The notes under the pieces are model-generated. The model was given only the letters and a program-made list of their open reading frames with translations, was not told where the DNA came from and made no database searches. A program made the position numbers and the translations under genes. This document shows positions 1 through 10,059 of a stretch of 64,000 nt of DNA, piece after piece (within the stretch, counting starts at the first letter, position 1; every line of letters begins with the position of its first letter). Origin of the DNA: Nectonema munidae (taxonomy: Eukaryota; Nematomorpha; Nectonematoida; Nectonematidae); the NCBI GenBank assembly GCA_030549495.1, contig JAUIRK010000207.1, positions 248,001 through 312,000 on the forward strand, given 5' to 3'.

Positions 1-2061
1 CTTGTCTTCTTTCCTAAATAACGGAATAAAGCTCTTTTACTTTTCTATCAGGGGTTCAAAACACTTCCCTCACTCTAACTCTAATTTTTTAATTTTATTT
101 ATCAGATTCATTAGCCCTAAATTATAAAAATACACATGTATATAAGAGAAGTTTAGACGTGCTAATTTATCTACTTTTAAAAAAGTTTCAAAAACTAAAA
201 CCGCGTATAAACGAACAATTGAAGGAAAGAAAAAATATTATTTTTAAAATTTTAACCCTGATTATGTTATTTATTTAAAGTTAATGAGATGAAACGAATG
301 ACATCTATGAAAAATCCGCGGTATTATTTCGTTACAAGCTTTATCATACTCACTGCTCCATAATTTTTTGGTTTAAATCTAAATTTTTCTAAAATTCGTC
401 CATTTACCTAACCGAGATAACAACTGCCTCAATTGTCTTCATCCATCAAATGATGCTCACTCCTTTATCATAAAAGTATGAAGACAAATTTTTCCGTAAG
501 TTTAAAAATGTCATTTTTTGATCCCAAAATATAGTAAATTAGAAACAATCTGATTTTAGGCTCAAACAGCTAATGCTTTATTGCAGTATCTATTTCAATA
601 AAGATTTCTTTCTAATTTTCTTAACCTTACATTGAATTCTCTAATTCTCTACTGTATATTCGCATTATGAGTCTAGTGTATGATTGCCAGATGTCTCGTT
701 TTTTCCCCGAATTGTCCCGACTTTATGATCGCTTAACAACGGAGTCCCTTGGGATTTATAAGAAGTATGCTTTTTCATTCACTAACCTAAAAAATATACT
801 TTGTGTTTGTTTATCTCTTTTTTTAGTATAAAAACTCATCTTTTTTTATTAATTATTATTTTGTCAGAAATATGAAATTTTACTCTTGACTTTCTCAATA
901 CCATTTTTGTCACGCTTCGATAATACAAAAATATGGCAACCCTTCTATAGTGTTATTAGGAATACTAAACGCTCTAATTTACAAAATATTTGAAAACACT
1001 TACGATAAATACCCAGTACCTATAAAGCACACTTTGTTTCTATAAGATTTCCATTGAAAATCACTCTACATCTAAGAAAAGTATTTATTATATTTCCAAA
1101 TCACTCAATTCTTTTTCTCCCATTTTTCTGTGGTTCGACTTTAAATATCTACATTTCTGTCTAACACATTTATGCGTTTAATGGCTTCTCACATCTTCCC
1201 CTTTTCAGCTTTTAACGTGAATATCTTTACCCCAGTGTGTGATTTAATTTCGCGAGTGTCTTCGCTATAGATTTTCCCAAGTATTGGTGTTTACGGAATT
1301 TGAAAGTTTTTAACTTTCTGACTGGCTTTCAATAAAATCATTTAAAATTTCTAACTCTTTTGTACACTTTTATGTAACTCTAAAAATGGATAAAAAACTT
1401 GTAAGTCGCACACAGAGCTTAAAAGTTGCGTTCCCTGCCCTTGTTTATAATTTACAAGCACTTTGAAACATAATGAACAATGAGATTTTTTCATGCCATC
1501 AGCCCAGAATTTTTTAAAATCGATTGTAAATTCACGATTTGCTATACTTTATATTTGGATAACGCGATTATGCAACAAAATCCACGCAAAAATGTACTAA
1601 ATCATCAAAATTTATAAGTCAAATTAATGCATTTTGGTTATTAATTAAATTTTGTGTAAATTTTTGAAAAATCTTTAATTTTTGACTTAAATCAGTCAAG
1701 AAAAGTAAAATTATCTACGATTTTTATTTATAGATATGAAAATATAAAACAGTAAATTTTTGTTTTGTAGGACAAAGGTGCATGTTTTTTTCAAATAAAA
1801 TTTTTATTTATCATTCCATGATCATATGATCTTTAGAAATGAAAGGTATATAACACATTACATATTTTGCGAAAAATATTTCACTGTTCTAGCAGTAAAT
1901 ATCAGGAGACCCAAAACGTATATCATTTATTTCAAAACTCCAATCCATTAATGACTGCAGGGTCCGAAAATTGAAAGCAACAGGGAAAACAACCAATTAC
2001 TTTCAATTATTATGTAATTCTTTATCTAAGAAATATAACCCTTATCCTTAACGTTGCCTAG
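1..2061. other. Non-coding, AT-rich; probable intron of the nAChR gene
   Basis: No open frame of note and no recognisable exon on either strand. Because the exon at 2062 begins just after the third membrane segment of a receptor subunit, this stretch is most simply intron. The channel-forming exons (M1-M3) were looked for here and not found, so they must lie to the left of the window. Confidence 0.5.
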
Positions 2062-2317
2062 ATATCTTTTAATGTCGCGTCCCAAGTCACAGCAGCTGAT
2101 GAGTGAGGAGCTGTTCACTTATACGCGCAGCCTCATGAAGACGCAGTACACGCAGAACGAAGCTCCACCTCGCTTCCCCAGCATGACTGGGGAAGAAATC
2201 ATCATTGGGAACAAGAATCGCCAGAACATGTCCCGAAAGACTCTCGCCCTAGAACTGGCTAAAGACGGCATTTTTTTCATCAGCGAGCACATCCGCTACG
2301 AAGACCGATGTCACCAG
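2062..2317 (+). CDS. Nicotinic acetylcholine receptor subunit, penultimate coding exon (M3-M4 loop)
   Basis: Encodes the cytoplasmic loop between membrane segments M3 and M4 of a pentameric acetylcholine-gated cation channel of the neuronal or muscle plasma membrane. The exon opens after a good acceptor (pyrimidine tract ending CCTAG). It continues with YLLMSRPK, the motif that follows M3 in this family, and then a short variable loop. It closes with the amphipathic MA helix, LAKDGIFFISEHIRYEDRC, directly before M4. The donor is CAG/GTTATT at 2318, in phase 0, matching the phase of the exon at 3773. Codons are richer in G+C than the surroundings. The frame stays open past the donor to a stop at 2399, but that part is intron read-through. 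The first base of the exon completes a codon split with an exon outside the window. Whether this is an alpha or non-alpha subunit cannot be told, because the ligand-binding domain is missing. Confidence 0.82.
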
Positions 2318-3114
2318 GTTATTCCATTCACTTATTGCGTCACTGCACTTTTCGTGGACGGACATTTGGTAGAAGTGGACTTTTTGTCCAATGATTACTA
2401 AGTCTACTACTGTTTTGTATGTATAAAACAAAAAAAAGGATTTTTCTATTTAAATTAGTATATGTTTATCCCATATCCTCAAGGGCTTCAACATGAGCGA
2501 CGATCTTCAGCAGTTTTTACTCACTAATCAATTAAATTTTGCCACCTTATCGATTGGAAATTTTTGAAAATACTACTATAGGATTTCTCTGAGTGAATAA
2601 AACCAGTCCACTCTATTGACTAACTATATACAGTTTACTGAGTATTAAACAAACTATTTAGATTATTGAAATCTACGCGCTGAGAATCTTAGATTTTAAA
2701 TTTACTTGTTAGTAAATCATTCGTTTGAATTACTTTTTAATATTTGCAAATTATACTCAGTGGCTTTTCCAAGTCATCTGAAATAACAATTTGCTTAGTT
2801 GGTTATTATTTAGTTAATCACACAGTTAGTTACTCAATATATGAATATTAATTTTTTTGATTCAAAAAATTCCATTCGACCAACTCTCCGTCGATGTAAA
2901 GCCCGATTACCGTTCTTCAGCAACACAGATGGTGGTTGTTATTCCTGTTCATGTTCAACATCACTATATATAATATATAGACACTCTTTATTTGATAAGA
3001 AAATGATTTGTGAGTAACTTATTCTCTGGATGTGCTTTCATTTAATCTCACTTTTAAAATCTTCAAATTCAATCATTTAAAATAATTTTTGATTGATTAT
3101 ATATTTGATATAAA

Positions 3115-3176
3115 TCCGGTCTTTCACAGTAATGATGGTCAAATACAAGAGAACTTACCATTTCTAGTTATAACTA
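3115..3176 (+). repeat. SINE 3'-body fragment (family 1)
   Basis: This segment resembles the 3' part of the fuller SINE at 3328-3502: both carry CCGG(C/T)CTTTCACA, AATGATG and then ACAGGAGAACTTAC-like sequence, with a few substitutions. The tRNA-like head is absent here, so it looks 5'-truncated. Confidence 0.5.
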
Positions 3177-3327
3177 ACACCTTCTATGCACAATTACAAT
3201 AAGTATATCATTACTACTAGCTATATATGCTAAGAAATTTGCTCTACTACAACTACTACTACTACTACATTGAGTAGAGACAGTAACGGTACAATCAATT
3301 CAAAAATAGATAAAAATCATCAAAGCT

Positions 3328-3502
3328 TAGCGTTGCGGGTAGTTGGTTGATCACGCACAGCCACTACACGTCAGTTCAAACCTCATAGTTTGAACACCAA
3401 GAGGACTGACTGATGAGACTTCAATAGCCGAAACCGGCCTTTCACACAGTTGAGCTTAATGATGATCCTCAAATACAGGAGAACTTACAATTTCTGGTTA
3501 TG
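3328..3502 (+). repeat. tRNA-derived SINE (family 1)
   Basis: The head carries a plausible pol III A box (TAGCGTTGCGGGTAGTTGG) and, about 45 bases on, a B box GTTCAAACC (3374-3382). It is followed by a non-tRNA body that is repeated at 3115-3176. It lies in the nAChR intron. Family assignment beyond tRNA-derived SINE is not possible by eye. Confidence 0.55.
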
Positions 3503-3535
3503 TTTGATATAATTAATTTTTTGAATATATAATTA

Positions 3536-3642
3536 TGTAAAGGTAAAAGTACCTGGGGTGTTTTCATCGAGAAGGAGAGTTGCGTGGGATCGAACTGAAG
3601 ACCTTGAGTTTTGGAAACCCAGTATGACCAAACTTACTTATG
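3536..3642 (-). repeat. tRNA-derived SINE (family 2), reverse copy
   Basis: Read on the minus strand this matches the SINE at 37287-37440. Shared parts are a TACTGGGTTTC segment, AACTCAAGGTCTT, a B-box-like GTTCGATCCCACG, then CTTCTCG(A/T)TGAAAACACCCC and a tail with TTTACCTTTAC. The two copies differ by substitutions and small deletions, so neither is very young. Confidence 0.65.
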
Positions 3643-3772
3643 TCCCTCCCCTATGTATGTAAAAATAGGATATAATACTCGTCTATCTTATTGGATTGAG
3701 TTCTTCTGTTTATTATTTATTGTTTGCTAACTTAAATCTTTGTCATTGACTTTTCGATGTTTACCATTTTAG

Positions 3773-3913
3773 ATACAAGAAGACTGGAAATTTATAGCGC
3801 TGGTGTTGGATAGATTGTTTCTATGGATTTTCACTGGAGTTGGTGTCTTAGGAACTTTAACTTTGATATTCAATGCTCCAACGTTATACGATAAACGATC
3901 ACCTTTGAAGTAA
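3773..3913 (+). CDS. Nicotinic acetylcholine receptor subunit, last coding exon (M4)
   Basis: Acceptor CCATTTTAG, then 46 codons and TAA. The exon starts with the near-invariant family motif [16 protein letters not shown], which leads into the fourth membrane helix ([19 protein letters not shown]), then the extracellular tail [13 protein letters not shown]. The phase-0 acceptor fits the phase-0 donor at 2317, giving a junction of EDRCHQ to IQEDWK, as expected for the MA-M4 boundary. A poly(A) signal lies 135 bases after the stop. The protein ends the way arthropod and nematode acetylcholine receptor subunits end, with the PTLYD motif. The family assignment is firm; the subunit type is not determinable. 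Confidence 0.9.
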   Translation: MQEDWKFIALVLDRLFLWIFTGVGVLGTLTLIFNAPTLYDKRSPLK

Positions 3914-4047
3914 AAAAGCACAAACGCCAGAAAAATACACCCAAATGTGAAGAGCGTTGCAAAGAAAAATTACTGGGAAATGAGATTTAATCTGTTTTCT
4001 CTCAAAATGGAGATTGCTTAATATTGTAAAGCCAGGAGAATATTTAA

Positions 4048-4053
4048 AATAAA
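4048..4053 (+). terminator. Poly(A) signal of the nAChR gene
   Basis: First AATAAA after the stop at 3911-3913. It is a plausible cleavage signal, but AT-rich DNA gives such hexamers by chance. Confidence 0.5.
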
Positions 4054-4948
4054 AAGAGTTTTTAACATTTTATATTTTTACTCATCAATACTTTTAAGTA
4101 TTTTTGGGCATACCCTTTTTTACAAAGTTTTGCACGACTTCTAAATATTTATTTTTTAATAATAGTTTACTTACAGCATCTGACTTTCTAGTTTAAAACT
4201 CAAGACTAACAATTTCCCCAGTTTACGTTTTATCGAAGTAAGGATCTCTTCGAAATTTCACGAAATTTTTCTTGGCTAAAGTTTTGACAATAACAGTCAA
4301 ATGTTATCTTTTTTTTTATAATTTTTATCTAAACCATTCTTATCTGTCCATTTTAAGTTCTAAATTGTCTTTTTTAAGTCCTGCATTGCGTAATATACAA
4401 ATAGGTGAGATGGCAGTTATTTTAAATGAATAAATATAATTTTGATTAATAATTATTTTCATGTTAAATATAAAATTTTTTGTATATGATATTTTTATCA
4501 TAATTAGATCAATACGTATTGTGAGATAAAGTGTGAAATGGAATGTTAAAATTGTTAGTATCTGAAAAAAATCAAATCATCAAAATTTAAATGCTAATAT
4601 CTTTTCCTTGAATAAAAAAACCTAAAATTTTAATCAAATTCAAAAAAGCTAAAGACAATTTAGATTTTTAAAAACGACAATTTAGAACTTAAAATGCTGT
4701 TTTTTGAATACTCTTGTACTCTCAAAATTATTGTCTAAATTCAAAGTTTAATTAATCAGCCTCTCATGGTCGCAATATTTTTAGTACCTTCAATGGCCGT
4801 ATAGCCTCGAGAGGGCATTTTCAAATTTTTCGAATTTTCTTCTTACATTTTTTTTCGGAACGAATCAACAAATTTGCATAGGAATAAACAAGTTTTTTTC
4901 TTTATAAAAAAGTCTATAAAAATGTTCTATGATGAATTTTTTTCTCAT
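4054..4948. other. AT-rich intergenic DNA
   Basis: No open frames of interest, no repeats recognised and no splice-bounded exon. It ends at the TTAA target site of the piggyBac element. Confidence 0.6.
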
Positions 4949-5618
4949 TTAACGCCATCTATTTTATTCTTAAATTTTATCAGCTTTTTATACAATAGTG
5001 TTTATACCAAGTTTACTCACAAACTTTTTGATACAAATTTTTCTTATATATAAAATAATATATAGTCATAAGAAACAAATAATCCTTTCGCAAATCAAGT
5101 TTTGATACATGAATGTACCGTAAGTTTACTGATACTCTTCAATAAAAGTTTTTGTAAATATTTCTACCTTCTTTTCTTTTTATTTTATATATTCATCACA
5201 AACTGCATTGATAGAGTTGTGTCTCAAACGTCAACGAGATATAATGAAGAGATGCTTACTTTTTCGCATGGGTAAATATAAAGTTACACATGTGTGATGA
5301 ATAAGCTATTTTATCACACGGTTTCTTTTATGAATGCATGACAGAAGATTATTTATTATATAGCATCGGTTTGAAACCAAATACTGGCATATCTTTGTAC
5401 TTCTGCATTGCTTCAAAGATGAGAGCTGATTGAAATAATGAGAAAATGGCGTATTTTCTTACAAATCATTGTTAGTTTACACTCCGTCATTTGCAGCCTT
5501 TTTCATCGTTATGCACTATTTATCATTATCATCTCTTTTTTTTCATCATTTTTTGACAATCCTCTCTCTGCTAAAGGAATATTGTTCCCTACATTTTTCC
5601 GTGCTTTTTCTCTATCAA

Positions 5619-5776
5619 ATGAATACTCCTTCCAAATCAATTGAGTTTTCAGGTAAAGTATACAACGACTTCTCCTCTTTTTCTGCTCGTTCTTTTTCTT
5701 CATCTTTTACTTTCTCCTCTTCTTTTTCTTCTGATAATCATAAAGATAAGGAAAATGTCATAGAAGCCCAAAATGG
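5619..5776 (+). pseudogene. piggyBac transposase, N-terminal piece (before the hAT insertion)
   Basis: Open frame from an ATG at 5619, very rich in serine and phenylalanine, then charged (DNHKDKENVIEAQNG). The frame joins that of the piece at 7831 if the hAT element is removed: EAQNG on the left and GTKYCFDAPSK on the right share the codon GGT at the insertion point. The piggyBac N-terminus is poorly conserved, so the call rests on position and frame. Confidence 0.5.
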
Positions 5777-7822
5777 CAGTTGCGTAGCCAGAAAATAGAA
5801 GTTGGAGGGGCAGACAAAGAATTTGGAGGGGATAATATTTTTATACATGAATCTGACATTTTTACCAAAAAAGAATGTAGCACATGTATTTAAATTAGTT
5901 AAAGCACATGTACTTTAAGGATTTCAATAATGTGATATCAATAAAAAAAAATGTGTATTTTTATTTGGTGTCAAAAAATTTTATGCCTCCGACATTGACT
6001 ATTATTTTAAGAACATTACAAGTTACGGTCGCACAGGCAAATTTTCTGGTCGCGCGACTGTGTTTTTGCACCCCTGCATTAACTGCTAAAAATTGCACCA
6101 CTTCAAATATTGCTTTAACATAATATCTTAATAAAAAAACCGTTTATACAAAAGTGTCTGAAAAAAAAGAAAAACCCACCTGTTTTTTCTAGTTGGCTAT
6201 CATTAATTAAAGTGGATACTACTTTATTAGACTCAGATCTTTTTTTCCATTCAGTCCACATTGAAAACTTGAAAACATGATTTAACGACTTTTCGTGTTT
6301 ATTAAAGCCCTTTTCCTTGTCTAAAGCGTTCTTCCCATTTGTAAACCCATTTTTAGTAAAAGCTTCATCTTTCTCTTTGTCGCTCATGGAAAAATTCCTG
6401 CATGTAAAACCAAATGCTGCTTCTTTAAGGTGGCAAAATTGTAGCCAAGGTCTTCCTTCAACGACTCTTTCTTGAAGTCACGAGTGAACTCACCGGATTT
6501 TTTTGGATTGTAGCTTTGAATTTTTGGTTGCAAAGGTTTTATATTATTTAAAGTTAGGCCTTCCGTGTTTTTAATTTCGCTTGTGCTGTCAAAATGAAAA
6601 AATTGAAATACAATTCAAGTTATCAATTTAACGAGTTTTGATAAAAATAGAGTTAACTATTTGTAAAAAAAATATCATAGTAAAAATTACGCGGTTTGAG
6701 ATTTTTCTACATCTCCATAATCTTTTGTACAAGAAGTAGTTGCACAGCAAATGTTCTGTTCATCGTTTGGCGACAATTTATTTCTGAAAACTTGGCCTAT
6801 TTTACTTTGACCTTTCATACTTGAAGCAACTTTCAACGCTTTTCTGTATGTGGGCATTTCAAACTTTAACTTCGCGATCAAATTTGATTCTGAAACTTTT
6901 TAGATCGATATATTGCGACATAAACAAACAACCGCTGTAGAATTCATTGAGACTTCCTCATTGCTCTAAGTTTTTTCTATACAACAGACCTAATTTATAC
7001 TAACTTTACTATTCAAACCTGACAATAGAATTTGAAAAGAAAACAATAAATTTTTTGAAATACAAACGCAAAAAACAATTGTCATCAAAATTTTAATATG
7101 TGAAATTCGTAGGTTTTATATCTTTTCAAAATTCGAACATTATTATTTGTCAAAACTTCGCTAAAGTACTGATTTGCCCGAGTGATGTTCAACCTGTATA
7201 CAATTTACGTATTACATTTCTATTATAATTATAAAAAAAGTTTGTAGTTCAATTACAAAAGTGTAAAAAACTTCACTTACAAAAGAGGAACCCAGATAAA
7301 GACGAAAAGCAAAGAGCTTCTTCTCACAAAGTGTGGGAAAATCGAGAAAGTGTTATAGAAGTATAACCTGTATATTGGAAACAATAGATTCTCCGTTTAC
7401 GTGATGTGATAATCAAACTTAACTCAATGTAATCAATTAAAAAGATATAGCAATGTATGCGAAAGACAAATTCGATTCTTCAAATAACTTAAACGCAATA
7501 TCTTGTATTAAGAATGCAATAAAAGCGGATGTTGTTATTTTCATCATCAAAAATTTTTATCAATTTAAAAGCAGGCATGATTGCAAACTAGCATATAGAC
7601 GTTTCTTAATTGTATTGGCATATCAGTTGTTAGAGAGTCGTAACTGAGGAAAATGTTAGTTAGAGGATAGAATCTTCTACACATTTGTGTTTGTTAGCAA
7701 GAATATACTAACAGAGATTGAGGCCGCCAAACAAATGCATACATATCTAAACATTCTAAAAATTCAAAAGGAATTTCGGGGGGGGAGGCAGAAAAGGTAT
7801 TCCCCCACTGGCTACGCCTCTG
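5777..7822 (-). mobile_element. hAT element inserted in the piggyBac element
   Basis: The left end is CAGTTGCGTAGCCAG (5777-5791) and the right end CTGGCTACGCCTCTG (7808-7822), imperfect inverted repeats of the hAT type. The flanking 8-mers are CAAAATGG and TCAGATGG, a target duplication that has diverged at three positions. The interior encodes only the N-terminal part of a hAT transposase on the minus strand; I see no catalytic core or dimerisation region, so this is a deleted, non-autonomous copy. Confidence 0.7.
6115..6540 (-). pseudogene. hAT transposase N-terminus with TTF-type zinc-finger region
   Basis: The minus-strand frame ending at 6115 contains DEAFTKNGFTNGKNALDKEKGF, with NKHEKSLNHVF and MWTEWKKR after it. 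This matches the TTF (BED-like) domain of ZMYM/hAT transposases, where F-x-x-x-GF-x-NWK is followed by H-x-x-S-x-x-H. The usual NWK has become NGK. Upstream residues (QSYNPKKSGEFTRDFKKE) suit the start of the same domain but lie in another frame. No catalytic domain follows. It is a decayed fragment. Confidence 0.6.
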
Positions 7823-7830
7823 TCAGATGG

Positions 7831-9461
7831 TACTAAGTATTGTTTTGATGCTCCTTCAAAAAGCGAAAGACCTAGAAGTATAACCTTGAGAAATATTGGT
7901 AATACACCACCTGGCCCAAAACAAGAAGCCAGAAGAAAAACAAATCCGTTTTTCAATTTGGAATTTGTTCTTTCCTCCACTCTTTTTACTAGAAATTTTC
8001 AAGTTCACCAAAACTTCAATAAAAAGATATAGTGATAGAAAAGAAAGAGTTTCAAAAGAACTCTCAAATTTTTATGAAAGTTTTTGCATAGACACGCTAC
8101 TTGGCTATATTTCAGTTTTATACACGCTTGGAATTGAAGGAGGCCAAAGTCTTCCACTTGATGAATTGCATAAAAGTCAACGAGCTCACTTTCTGAAAGC
8201 AGTAATGGAAAGAAATGACTTGAAATTTATTATACGATTTTTGCGATTTGATCACCCATGTGAAAGAAGTCAAAGCTCAGATAAAATAAAGGTTGTTCGA
8301 TTGCTCAATGATCATTTTGTAGACATCTTCAAAAAGTAATATTTTTTCTATCAATAGTAAGTACTAAATTGATTTTTTTAAGGTTTTGGACCCCATTGGA
8401 TTTCGTAACTGTTGATGAACAGTTGGTTAGATTCAGGGGATGTTGCCCGATTAAAATTTTTGAACCAAGCAAACCAGGAAAATGGGGTATAAAAATGTAT
8501 CACATAAACGATTCTAGACTTTTTTTATGTTTTAGTGCCCGAGATATACATAACAAAGTTAGCCAATAAAAATTACTTTGGTACTGAAATTGTCAAAAGA
8601 TTAGTTGACAAAGCATTTAAAGAAAGTTTAGAAAGACTTACGTTACATTTAGGGATTGGGATTTGCGCTGATAGGTTTTTTATGGATCATAAGTTGTGTG
8701 AATGGACCAAGGAGAAAAACTTTTCTATTTTAGGTCTCTTGAGTAACAATAAAAGATGTGTTCCATACATTTCTAAGAAAAAACATTAGAGAATTTTGAA
8801 CCTACAAGAGTATGAATCCAGAACTCTCTTTTCAAGTTGTTCATTTTAGTAGCATATATCCCTAGAAAGCATGCGAAAAGAAATTTCAAAGCAGTTTTGA
8901 TTATGAGTAACCAACATTTTAGAGAGATGGAACTAATAGGACCTAAACGATTACCTGAATCTATTGATAAATATAATAGCGTAAAATCAGGGGTTGATAA
9001 AGCTAACCAAATGCTAAGAAAGTATACTGCCTATAGAATATCTAAACGATGGCCTATGGTGGTTTGGTCGAAATACTTGGACATAGCAGGGCTGAACACT
9101 TACATTATATTAGAAGAAATTTGAAAAAACAACCTTAACTTAAAGTAGTAGGAAATTTTATAGAAAATACAGTGGAAGGAGAAGTGTAATTTCACAAATG
9201 TGTTTTCAAATTGCAGAGGTTTCTATGAAAATATATGTTCAAAATAACATACCTTCTGAGGTTACATAAATTCTGAAATCTTATGGAATTTATAAACCAG
9301 AAAGTGTTCCCATTAGTTCTGTAAGGAAAAGAAGTCCGTGTCAAATTTTCAAAGAAAGCAAAACGAGAGTCTTCCAAAAATGTAACATCTGCCTCTTGAA
9401 CTGTTGTGATGAGCACAAGAAAGTTTTGTGTAAAGACTGTTTTGACGATGTTTGCAATTGA
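7831..9461 (+). pseudogene. piggyBac transposase, core and C-terminal Cys-rich domain, broken
   Basis: Pieces appear in the family's order. DAPSKSERPRS and NIGNTPPGPK come first, then ELSNFYESFCIDTLLGYISV and FIIRFLRFDH. The catalytic block VTVDEQLVRFRG (about 8408) is followed by PSKPGKWGIKMYH. Next come ICADRFFMDHKLCEW (second Asp), VAYIPRKHAKR, and SGVDKANQM (third Asp) with KRWPMVVWSKYLDIAGLNTY. The C-terminal zinc-binding region has CNIC, then HKKVLCKDC, with stop at 9461. All three catalytic aspartates of the DDE-type nuclease are still visible, but the reading frame shifts several times (near 7980, 8540 and 8790), so this is a pseudogene. A 46 bp stretch at 8335-8384 has splice-like ends (GTAATA...TTTAAG) and would join two frames as a small intron. 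Confidence 0.85.
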
Positions 9462-10055
9462 ACCGTAGTTTACATTTGTTTCATTTTTTGCAATAAAATA
9501 CACAACACTGTTTCATATTTTTTCAAAATATTTTTTCTCTACTGATTTTGTCTTTCTAAGTCAGATGAAAATTCTTGTTATTGAACTTTTTACTTTTATT
9601 TTATTCGAAAAATTGATTATTGTCGTAATTATTTATTTTATTAGCAATGAAATAGTTTTAGAAAAAAAATACTTTCATATTCTCAAATTGTTTGAATAAA
9701 ACAAAAATATCCTGATTGTATTTCTTTTTCTTTCTTTTTTCACTCAATTTCTGTTTTTTGATACATAAATTAGACTATTTTCTGTAATTTTCAAAAAAAA
9801 CATTATTCAAAACTTTCAAAGTAACCAGGTTTTATCGAAGCACTTTTATACTTTTATATTTGGTTGTATGAATTTTTAAAACTTGTCAAAATTTAAAAAA
9901 TGATTAAAAAAAAATTACATAGATGGCGTTAATTTTTATTTTATGTAAGTCAAATTAATACGCCTCTATAATTGAAACTTTTTTTGCTATAATGTTTCAA
10001 ATAACTATTTTGAAATTTACATGGTAGTAATTTTTCAATATCTGCTTTATTTCCG
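9462..10055. other. piggyBac 3' end and short spacer to the next TTAA element
   Basis: Up to 9928 this is the AT-rich terminal region of the piggyBac element. From 9933 to 10055 there are 123 bases of AT-rich spacer. No gene is seen. Confidence 0.6.
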
Positions 10056-10059
10056 TTAA

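Larger units (their letters stand above)
2318..3772 (+). other. Intron of the nAChR gene with SINE debris
   Basis: Bounded by GTTATT and a TTTTAG acceptor. It is AT-rich, contains a short CTA triplet run near 3245-3270, and holds at least three SINE-like segments listed separately. No coding potential is seen. Confidence 0.7.
4953..9928 (+). mobile_element. piggyBac element with TTAA target duplication, interrupted by a hAT element
   Basis: The left end reads TTAA-CGCCATCTAT (4949-4962) and the right end ATAGATGGCG-TTAA (9919-9932), a 10 bp terminal inverted repeat inside a TTAA duplication, as piggyBac elements make. Between them lie a broken piggyBac transposase on the plus strand and a 2,046 bp hAT insertion. 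Without the insertion the element would be about 2.9 kb, a normal length for the family. The ends are preserved, but the transposase is broken several times, so it is not autonomous. Confidence 0.8.

Noticed and set aside
2054-2401. Stand-alone 115-residue protein
   Set aside because: The first codon is TTG in the acceptor region, and the last 27 codons lie past a splice donor. The middle is an nAChR exon.
5438-5703. Small membrane protein at 5438-5644 or its minus-strand counterpart
   Set aside because: It lies within the piggyBac element and is a T-rich composition effect; the likely transposase start is the ATG at 5619 in another frame.
8335-8384. Functional intron in an active piggyBac transposase
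   Set aside because: Splice-like ends do join two frames, but other frame breaks remain elsewhere in the gene, so splicing would not give a whole protein.
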